From positions 1 through 13,972 of the forward strand of contig CALESE010000064.1 in NCBI GenBank assembly GCA_937907205.1: a stretch of 13,972 bases of DNA. Direction: 5' to 3'. This DNA is from an uncultured Romboutsia sp. GTDB taxonomy: Bacteria > Bacillota > Clostridia > Peptostreptococcales > Peptostreptococcaceae. This document shows positions 1 through 5,908 of the stretch, piece after piece. The notes under the pieces are model-generated. The model was given only the letters and a program-made list of their open reading frames with translations. It was not told the origin of the DNA and made no database searches. A program made the translations under genes and the position numbers. Position 1 is the stretch's first letter; every line of letters starts with the position of its first letter.

Positions 1-16
1 CATAAAGAGTATTAAC

Positions 17-48
17 AAAAATAAAAAAGCGTAGACTTTGTCTACGCT
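17..48 (-). terminator. Rho-independent terminator downstream of cooS
   Basis: A 9-bp stem (AGCGTAGAC at 28-36, its complement at 40-48) closes a 3-nt loop. Read on the minus strand it is followed by a T-rich tract (the A-run at 17-28). It lies about 90 bases past the cooS stop codon and would end that transcript. The long 3' untranslated tail includes a second hairpin at 52-80. Confidence 0.8.
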
Positions 49-51
49 CTG

Positions 52-81
52 AAAGGTATTGATTTTTAATCAATACCTTTT
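52..81 (+). terminator. 13-bp hairpin, possible plus-strand terminator or 3'-end structure
   Basis: AAAGGTATTGATT at 52-64 pairs perfectly with 68-80 around a 3-nt loop. On the plus strand it is followed by TTTTCTT, a weak U-tract, so it could end a plus-strand transcript entering from the left. In the cooS transcript it would instead form a stable 3' stem-loop just before the true terminator. No plus-strand gene is visible inside the window to assign it to. Confidence 0.5.
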
Positions 82-137
82 CTTGAATGTTAATTATTGA
101 GATGATTAGCAACATTCATAACATATAAACTTTGTCA

Positions 138-2054
138 TTATTTAAGTCCAAGTTTCTGCCTTTTACTTATTATATGAGCTTCTATATCCTTTGCGGCTTC
201 AATTGGGTCATCTCCTAAAGCTATTTTACCACCTGTTAATCCTTCAACATCTTCTGTAAGTAATTTTACTAATTTAGGAGCACCAGTAACAAATGGTGTA
301 GGAGATAAATGTGTATATGCTCCATATGCTACTGCAAAAACACCATCTATAGTAGCCTTTTGTTCCATCCATTCTGGAGCGGTAACCGCTATAGGAAGGT
401 CTGGAATATCAACATCAAGATGGTCCGCTAATTCCGTAACAAGCATTGATATTCTTCCTGTATCTGTACAAGTACCAAAACTTAGTACAGGAGGTATTTT
501 AAGCATATTGCATACTTCCTTTAAACCTTCTCCTGCATATTTTTCTATAGCTTCTAAGTTGCATAATCCTGCTACCTCAAGAGCGTGATTACCACAACCA
601 CCAGCTACTACTAATATATCTCTTTTTATTAATTCTTTTGTTATATTAACTGTATTCCAGTCTTGAGGACCATTTCGTAGTGTAGAGCAATTTGCAAGTG
701 CAACAATACCCTTTATTTTACCAGATGAAATTACATCAACTAATGGATCAAGTGTATTAGAAAGAGCACTTAAAACAGCTTCTGTTGAAAATCCTGCTAT
801 AGCTTTAGTAACATATTTAGGAACCATAGGTTCTATTTTACCATGTCTTTTCTTAAAATTATCTATTGCTATTTTTATTAAGTTATCTGACATTTCATTA
901 GCTTTTTCTGGATAATATGGCATCTTATGTTCTGTACCAGGTACACCTATTATTGTACTTATACTAACTAATGCCACTTGATATTTTTCAGCATATTGAT
1001 CTATATCTGGTGGTGAACAGTTTTCTTCCATAGCAATAGCATCTACTGTACCAGTAGCAAGAAGTGGTTCTAGAGTTAGCCAATTCCCCATAAGACCAAC
1101 AAATATATCGTCAACATCATATCTTTGTAATAACTCTTGTCCTGTTTCAATAGAGCCAACTACTCTAATCCCTTTAGATCCTGCTGCTATAGCCTCATCT
1201 TTATATTCACCTTTTCTAAGTTTTTCTATAGTAAGTGCTCCTATCCAAGGTTGATGTCCATTAAATACTATATTTACATAGTCTGGATCCATTATACCTA
1301 AGTCTACATTAACTTCATGAGGCATAGGAGTTCCAAATAATATATCTTGTACCATTTCAAGACCTATTAATGCTGTATATATAGTAGATAATCCTAATCT
1401 AAGAGCTTTTGTAGCAAGTGATACATAATCTCCATCAACATTTGTTAAACAACTTGCAATTGAGTTTTGAACTTCATGGTCAACACCAGAAGGATAAATA
1501 TGAAGTTCTTTCCATACTGTTTTTCTTTTTCTTGGAGCAAAGGCTTCTGTCATTATACTAGATTGATCAGGACCCGCTTTCATATCTTTATCAAGTAAAT
1601 CTGCTAATTCAATAGCAAGTTTATTAATATCCTGATTAGTATCTATTCCTACTTTTTCACACATCCATTTTAATTTAGATTCATCTTTTATTTTAAATGG
1701 AGATTTACCTTCTCCAGTGGCTCTAAGTGTTCTAAACGCTTCATATGCATGATGTGCATATGTAGCTGCACCCATTATATTTCTCATAAGAAAGTTTCTC
1801 ATAGCCATAGCATCTGGCCCTATACCACAAACCCCTTTATCAGCTCCTGTTTTTTCATTAATTCTACAAGGACCATGTGTACATAATTGACAACTTAAAC
1901 CTTGAAGACAAAAATTACATCTTATTTTCTCTTGTGGTTCCCATCTTGAAAATACACTTGAAAGCCCATCAGTTTGAATTCTTTTTAACATTTCCTCAAC
2001 AGAATCATGGTAACTTACACGGCCTTCTAATTTTTCTTTGATTGTTTCGTCCAT
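138..2054 (-). CDS. cooS: CooS-family protein (Ni-CODH scaffold) with deviant active-site motif
   Basis: A 638-residue protein of normal length for the anaerobic CO dehydrogenase catalytic subunit. The N-terminus carries the iron-sulfur cysteines C46, C49, C55, C58, C63 and C76. C46-x2-C49 looks like the D-cluster pair and the other four like the B-cluster. C-cluster ligands that I can align are H267 (NGHQP), C346 (ENC), C456 (ANC), C487 (GGC) and C529 (GTC); K566 matches the conserved APEWMxxK lysine. The canonical GxCCTG motif, however, reads GSIETG at 300-305, so Glu303 replaces the cysteine that helps bind the unique iron. The histidine relay also looks reduced, with only H101/H102. This resembles the deviant CooS-V group, reported to carry an Fe/S/O hybrid cluster and to lack CO oxidation. 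No cooC, cooF or acs gene is adjacent. AAGGAG at 2069-2074 is 14 nt from the ATG, unusually far, but no better start exists. CooS membership is certain; activity is doubtful. Confidence 0.9.
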   Translation of the reverse strand: MDETIKEKLEGRVSYHDSVEEMLKRIQTDGLSSVFSRWEPQEKIRCNFCLQGLSCQLCTHGPCRINEKTGADKGVCGIGPDAMAMRNFLMRNIMGAATYAHHAYEAFRTLRATGEGKSPFKIKDESKLKWMCEKVGIDTNQDINKLAIELADLLDKDMKAGPDQSSIMTEAFAPRKRKTVWKELHIYPSGVDHEVQNSIASCLTNVDGDYVSLATKALRLGLSTIYTALIGLEMVQDILFGTPMPHEVNVDLGIMDPDYVNIVFNGHQPWIGALTIEKLRKGEYKDEAIAAGSKGIRVVGSIETGQELLQRYDVDDIFVGLMGNWLTLEPLLATGTVDAIAMEENCSPPDIDQYAEKYQVALVSISTIIGVPGTEHKMPYYPEKANEMSDNLIKIAIDNFKKRHGKIEPMVPKYVTKAIAGFSTEAVLSALSNTLDPLVDVISSGKIKGIVALANCSTLRNGPQDWNTVNITKELIKRDILVVAGGCGNHALEVAGLCNLEAIEKYAGEGLKEVCNMLKIPPVLSFGTCTDTGRISMLVTELADHLDVDIPDLPIAVTAPEWMEQKATIDGVFAVAYGAYTHLSPTPFVTGAPKLVKLLTEDVEGLTGGKIALGDDPIEAAKDIEAHIISKRQKLGLK

Positions 2055-2376
2055 GTTTTTGTATTAATCTCCTTTATATATTTACATATCCTTTGATATT
2101 ATTTACATATTTGAATTTTTTTATTTAATATAATGTAAAATCATTTCTAAAATATTTGTATCCAATATAAACTAAACACTTTAACTAACCCCTTAATTTT
2201 TTGTAATAAAAAAGAGATATTAGTATTTCTACCAATATCTCCATTCATTATATTTTAAATTGATATAGAATAATCTCTGCTATATTAATTGTAAATTTAA
2301 TAACTTTATTTATTTTATATTCTATACTTATCTTTCCATTATGTAAGTTTATCAAACTTTTTAATTATTATAATAT
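2055..2376. other. Intergenic region between cooS and the HIT remnant
   Basis: About 320 AT-rich bases without an intact gene. It contains the cooS ribosome site (2069-2074) and a minus-strand terminator (2204-2241). I searched the 2075-2203 stretch for a cooS promoter and found only poorly spaced TATATT-like boxes, so no promoter is called. The 2242-2376 part is AT-rich and is probably the decayed 3' flank of the HIT gene. Confidence 0.6.
2204..2241 (-). terminator. Rho-independent terminator downstream of array and HIT remnant
   Basis: GAGATATT at 2214-2221 pairs with AATATCTC at 2234-2241 (8 bp, 12-nt loop). On the minus strand the stem is followed by TTTTTTATTA (the A-run at 2204-2213). 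It would stop transcripts arriving from the HIT remnant or from the CRISPR array and keeps them out of cooS. Confidence 0.7.
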
Positions 2377-2707
2377 TTATAAAGCCATCCCAGTTATTTC
2401 CTGTCTTACCACACCTTGAGGTTAATTAGTATCTCAAAAATATCTTACTATATAAATATATACGAACACGCATTACGGTTTGTCTTGATACTTCACCACA
2501 ATTTACACCTACATTATAAACTTCTGTAGAATACTTCTAATCTAGTAATTTCTTACCATCTTTAACTAAATCAAATATAGATTTTCCCTATTCTTTAGTT
2601 ATATCAAAATAAATCTTTTACATGCCTTTTAGGAATAAAAATCATATGCCTGTCATTCTATTTTAGCTTATATATAAACATGTAGCATAAATACTATCCT
2701 CTAATTT
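2377..2707 (-). pseudogene. Decayed HIT-family (histidine triad) gene, 5'-truncated by the array
   Basis: Conceptual translation across several frames gives, in order, the landmarks of a HIT nucleotide-binding protein: YKLEDSIYA, then MTG, then after a frameshift RHMIFIPKRHVKDLF, then FDLVKDGKKLLD, then YNVGVNCGEVSRQTVMRV, then DTN*PQGVVRQEITG before a stop. Intact relatives typically read GHxLIIPKRH, YNxGxNxGxxxGQTVxHxHxHLIPR and a GGVR element near the C-terminus. Here at least two frameshifts and several stops (after YIS, in TKE*GKS, after LLD, in DTN*PQ) interrupt the gene. The catalytic HxHxH has become RVRIY, so all three histidines are lost. The N-terminal 10-20 residues are missing because the last CRISPR repeat begins where they should be. 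Identification rests on collinear motifs in the right order; no search was run. Confidence 0.8.
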
Positions 2708-3916
2708 ATATACCACATAGTTAATATAAAACATTATCAGATAAAGATATTTCTGCTAAAGCTTTTGTAATTTATATACCACATAGTTAATATAAAACTA
2801 TTAGTATTTTCTATTGCCTCTAAATAAACTTCCATATTTATATACCACATAGTTAATATAAAACTCCAACGAGCTATTTCGTGATGACTAGAAATCTTCG
2901 TATTTATATACCACATAGTTAATATAAAACGTTTTGTAAAATTATACTTGTTTTTTTATTAGCTTCTATTTATATACCACATAGTTAATATAAAACCTTG
3001 ATAGGGTTAGAAAGGCTTCTGAGAGCTTTTAGAATTTATATACCACATAGTTAATATAAAACGGGCTTGTACGAGCTGAGAATGCAATCAATAGCAACTA
3101 TTTATATACCACATAGTTAATATAAAACCATTTGATATTTCATCAACTTTATTTAAAACATAAGTATTTATATACCACATAGTTAATATAAAACGAATAT
3201 GCCGAGAAAGCCACTTGTACCAGGCACGATTAATTTATATACCACATAGTTAATATAAAACAATACAACAAAGTTGAGTGAGTTTTCTACTCAGCTTATT
3301 TATATACCACATAGTTAATATAAAACGATTTTACTTGATGTTATTAATATGAACTCTTTTTTAATTTATATACCACATAGTTAATATAAAACCATCTTTA
3401 TATAAAAGTTCTTTTTTGTGTTCTTTATAATTTATATACCACATAGTTAATATAAAACAGATATTTTAATACGAGAAAGTGGGTGAGCTTTAATATTTAT
3501 ATACCACATAGTTAATATAAAACAAGAACCTACTATAACTCGGTATAATTTGTTTTTTGTATTTATATACCACATAGTTAATATAAAACTTTTACCAAAT
3601 TGATTTTCTCCATTTTGATATTCACATTTATATACCACATAGTTAATATAAAACGATAAATAATTTATTAGAAGAAAAAATACTTTCCATAATTTATATA
3701 CCACATAGTTAATATAAAACCAAATGTTAATAGCTCAATAAATAGACTTTTAAAGTTATTTATATACCACATAGTTAATATAAAACTGCTATAAAAAATT
3801 ATTAAAAAGAGGTTCAATCATTATTTATATACCACATAGTTAATATAAAACAAAGTGAGTGAGCAATCATTGTCTTTGATCGCAGTCATTTATATACCAC
3901 ATAGTTAATATAAAAC
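2704..3916 (-). CRISPR. Type I-B CRISPR array, 19 repeats and 18 spacers
   Basis: Nineteen copies of a 29-nt repeat start at 2704, 2770, 2836, 2902, 2968, 3034, 3100, 3166, 3233, 3298, 3364, 3430, 3495, 3561, 3626, 3692, 3758, 3823 and 3888. I see no base differences between them. On the plus strand the repeat starts ATTTATATA, continues with the core CCACATAGTTAATATAAA and ends AC. The minus-strand form begins GTTTTATATTAAC, as in the type I-B repeat of C. difficile, so the array is read leftward, away from cas2. Spacers are 36-38 nt (twelve of 37, five of 36, one of 38) and all differ. The newest spacer should be 3852-3887, next to the leader. The far repeat at 2704-2732 is not degenerate, which suggests a truncated or recently moved distal end. 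Mature guides would carry a 5' handle close to AUAUAAAU if Cas6 cuts 8 nt from the repeat end. Confidence 0.99.
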
Positions 3917-4098
3917 CCCAAAATTATTATCTCTAAGTCTATTGTAATAAGTATATCATAGCATAAAATATAACTCAATAAATATCAATTTTGCAGTGAT
4001 GTTGTAGTAGTGCAAATTAATATTTATATAATATCTCCTAAACCTCACTAATTTCAACTACTTGATATCTATTTATATAAAATTTACCTCACTGCAAA
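3917..4098 (-). promoter_or_regulatory. CRISPR leader
   Basis: A 182-bp AT-rich non-coding stretch between the cas2 stop and the first repeat, the usual place and size for a leader. It holds the array promoter (3950-3978). It also holds an inverted repeat whose arms TTTGCAGTGA (3990-3999) and TCACTGCAAA (4089-4098) are 89 bp apart, with a third TGCAAA at 4011-4016. TATTTATATAA occurs at 4021-4031 and 4070-4080, and ACCTCACT at 4042-4049 and 4086-4093. These may be docking sites for the adaptation proteins or a regulator. Confidence 0.85.
3950..3978 (-). promoter_or_regulatory. Array promoter in the leader
   Basis: On the minus strand: -35 TTGAGT (3973-3978), a 17-bp spacer, and -10 TATACT (3950-3955) preceded by an extended-10 TG. 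A start near 3943 would leave a leader RNA of about 27 nt before the first repeat. This is the best-formed promoter I found in the window. Confidence 0.75.
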
Positions 4099-4362
4099 CT
4101 ATATAAACATCTCATCAAAACTTTTATGACAACCATATACTTTTTTACTTATATTCTTATAATTCGCAACTTCATAAACATATACAGAATCACTTCCATC
4201 TATAATCTTTTCTAACTCTACTATACACTTGTTTAATTTAGCCGATGTAATTTCTCCTTCAAAAACAGAATTTTGTGTCCATGTTAAATACTTTTTCAAA
4301 TGCTTTCTAGCTTTGTTTAATTGTTTTCCTTCTGAAATATCATACGTTATTATAACAAACAT
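4099..4362 (-). CDS. cas2: CRISPR-associated endoribonuclease Cas2
   Basis: An 87-residue Cas2, the usual size. It opens with MFVIITYDIS, where D8 is the conserved acidic residue of the ferredoxin-like fold. WTQNSVFEGE (28-37) is the typical second strand region, and SVYVYEV (59-65) the next strand. Cas2 forms the central dimer of the Cas1-Cas2 integrase that inserts new spacers at the leader end. The gene is last in the operon. Its start lies just past the cas1 stop (one base between), with GGTGG inside the end of cas1 as the ribosome site, so translation is probably coupled. The leader follows directly. Confidence 0.97.
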   Translation of the reverse strand: MFVIITYDISEGKQLNKARKHLKKYLTWTQNSVFEGEITSAKLNKCIVELEKIIDGSDSVYVYEVANYKNISKKVYGCHKSFDEMFI

Positions 4363-4363
4363 A

Positions 4364-5341
4364 TTACCACCACGCCTTTAGAACCTTATATTTTTCATCA
4401 CCAATAAAATGTTTTATAAGTTTATAGCATTCTAATCTAATAAAATATTTATATGAAACTTGCCTATTTAACTTTCTATGTTTTATAGTTGTATTCATCT
4501 TGCCTTCGAAGTCTGCTAAAAATTTTTTCTTTCCTTCTTCACTTAAATAACAAATTTCATCTTCATATATAAAATCTTTTTTTGTAAGTCTTCTATTATT
4601 AACTAAACTAAAAATTATAGGATCAATTATAAGTGGTTTAAATATTTCTGCTATATCTAAACTAAGAGAAAATCTTTTAGATGAAGGCTCGTGTAAAAAA
4701 CTTACAGTTGGATCTAGCTGTGTTTTATACATTTCTTTAAGTACATTAGTATACATTATGCTATTACCAAATGATATTAAAGCATTAATTGGATCTTTTG
4801 GAGGTCGCTTTTCTCTTTTATTAAATGAGTATCCATTTTTTAAAATTTGGTTAAACGACTTATAATAAGTTTTTCTAATTCTTCCTTCTATACCCATTAA
4901 TGTTTGTATCTCTTCTACATAGTCTATATTTTCAGCTTCTTTCTTTATCAAATCTATTAAATCGCTTTCTACTTTGTAGTATCTCATATTTCTAAGTATA
5001 TGATGAACTGCACTTTTAATAAATGATTTTGCTAAATAAATTCTCTCATAACCATCTAAATAACAAGCTGATTGACATACTAATAAAAATCCTGATACAT
5101 TCTTTTTTCTAGGATAGAAACTTCCTGTATAATATCCATAATAATTATAAAAATTTAATATTATCCCATATTTACTAATGTAATTTATCATTTTTGTATT
5201 TAAATCTACTTCTCCATATACATGTAAAGTATCTATTTGTTCAATAGGCAACGCTCTTTTATTATCTTCACAATCTTCAAAGTAAATTGTATTATCTTTT
5301 CTTTTTAATCTACCATTATTTAATATATAATAGTCTTTCAT
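4364..5341 (-). CDS. cas1: CRISPR-associated endonuclease/integrase Cas1 (type I-B)
   Basis: 325 residues, normal for Cas1b. The metal-binding active site is visible: E152 in GIEGRIRKTYY, H217 in FLHEPSSKRFSLSLDIAE, and D229/E232 in the same stretch. The N-terminal beta domain (1-80) includes IDTLHVYGEVDLNTKMI, and the C-terminal alpha domain fills the rest. Cas1 is the catalytic subunit of the spacer integrase with Cas2, acting on the leader-repeat junction at 3916/3917. The ATG overlaps the cas4 stop by one base (TAATG). AAAGGAG lies 8 nt upstream, inside the cas4 end. Confidence 0.98.
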   Translation of the reverse strand: MKDYYILNNGRLKRKDNTIYFEDCEDNKRALPIEQIDTLHVYGEVDLNTKMINYISKYGIILNFYNYYGYYTGSFYPRKKNVSGFLLVCQSACYLDGYERIYLAKSFIKSAVHHILRNMRYYKVESDLIDLIKKEAENIDYVEEIQTLMGIEGRIRKTYYKSFNQILKNGYSFNKREKRPPKDPINALISFGNSIMYTNVLKEMYKTQLDPTVSFLHEPSSKRFSLSLDIAEIFKPLIIDPIIFSLVNNRRLTKKDFIYEDEICYLSEEGKKKFLADFEGKMNTTIKHRKLNRQVSYKYFIRLECYKLIKHFIGDEKYKVLKAWW

Positions 5342-5859
5342 TATTCATTCTCCTTTACATAGCAAAATTCATAATATGAACATTTTTTACAATAAGGTAA
5401 TTTTTCTAGTCTAGGAGGACTTTGTTTTTTATTAATATTTATTATATCTTCTATTACAGCTTCTATCTCTTTCTCTTTTTCATCTGTAAGTTCAATTTCT
5501 TCTTCTCTTCTTTCTTTTACATAATTTAGCATTCCTTTTTTAATTATTCCAAGCCTTTTTAGATAGTATAAATAATAGTATAACTGCATTTTATCAGCTT
5601 GTTCCATCTTACTACTTATTTTCACTTCTCTTATGTATGTATCATCAACTATGTCTAATTTTAACAAATTATCTATTAATAGCTCTTTATGCTTTTTTCT
5701 CTTATATGAATTTTCATGTACTAATTTTCCTATTTGCACTCTTTCGCTATTATGCTCCATAGTTATTCTTTTTGAAAATAACCATAGTTTCCTTTTACAT
5801 ACAAAGTAGTAATTTATCTTAACCCCTTGAATATTTAATTGTTCTAAATCTATTGACAT
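5341..5859 (-). CDS. cas4: CRISPR-associated exonuclease Cas4
   Basis: 172 residues from the chosen start (MSIDLEQL). RecB-like nuclease core: H48 in GKLVHE, D69, E78-x-K80 in REVKIS, and QLYYYLYYL from Q92. The four iron-sulfur cysteines are C21 and C157, C160 and C166 (YCKKCSYYEFC). Cas4 trims prespacers and sets PAM choice and orientation together with Cas1-Cas2. The frame is open up to an ATG at 5892, but that ATG lies inside the repeat-like element at 5878-5906. The ATG at 5859 has GGTG at a proper distance and gives a normal Cas4 N-terminus, so 5859 is preferred. The gene is the first of the adaptation module and overlaps cas1 by one base. Confidence 0.95.
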   Translation of the reverse strand: MSIDLEQLNIQGVKINYYFVCKRKLWLFSKRITMEHNSERVQIGKLVHENSYKRKKHKELLIDNLLKLDIVDDTYIREVKISSKMEQADKMQLYYYLYYLKRLGIIKKGMLNYVKERREEEIELTDEKEKEIEAVIEDIININKKQSPPRLEKLPYCKKCSYYEFCYVKENE

Positions 5860-5877
5860 AAATTCACCTTCTTCATT

Positions 5878-5906
5878 TGTTTTATGCCACATAGTTAATA
5901 TAAATC
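5878..5906 (-). repeat. Solitary CRISPR-repeat-like element between cas3 and cas4
   Basis: Aligned without gaps to the array repeat, 24 of 29 bases match, including an unbroken 18-nt core CCACATAGTTAATATAAA (plus strand, 5887-5904). Mismatches fall mainly at the minus-strand 3' end, where the crRNA handle would be. It has the same orientation as the array and sits 3 bases after the cas3 stop and 18 bases before the cas4 start. It is far from the array and has no partner repeat within spacer distance. Confidence 0.95.
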
Positions 5907-5908
5907 TA

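Noticed and set aside
2075..2203. A cooS promoter or Rex-type operator
   Set aside because: Only AT-rich boxes with wrong spacing and no convincing palindrome were found.
2560..2670. Possible IS200-type transposase remnant (IFIPKRH resembles a TnpA strand)
   Set aside because: The downstream motifs YNVGVNCGE, QTVMRVRIY and PQGVVR fit a HIT protein in order and spacing, and do not fit TnpA.
3447..3704. An 85-codon minus-strand reading frame
   Set aside because: It lies wholly inside the array. Its periodic peptide (FILTMWYIN repeated) is the translated CRISPR repeat.
5860..5892. An upstream ATG extending Cas4 by 11 residues
   Set aside because: The extension MWHKTNEEGEF is encoded by the repeat-like element and the ribosome site of the better start at 5859.
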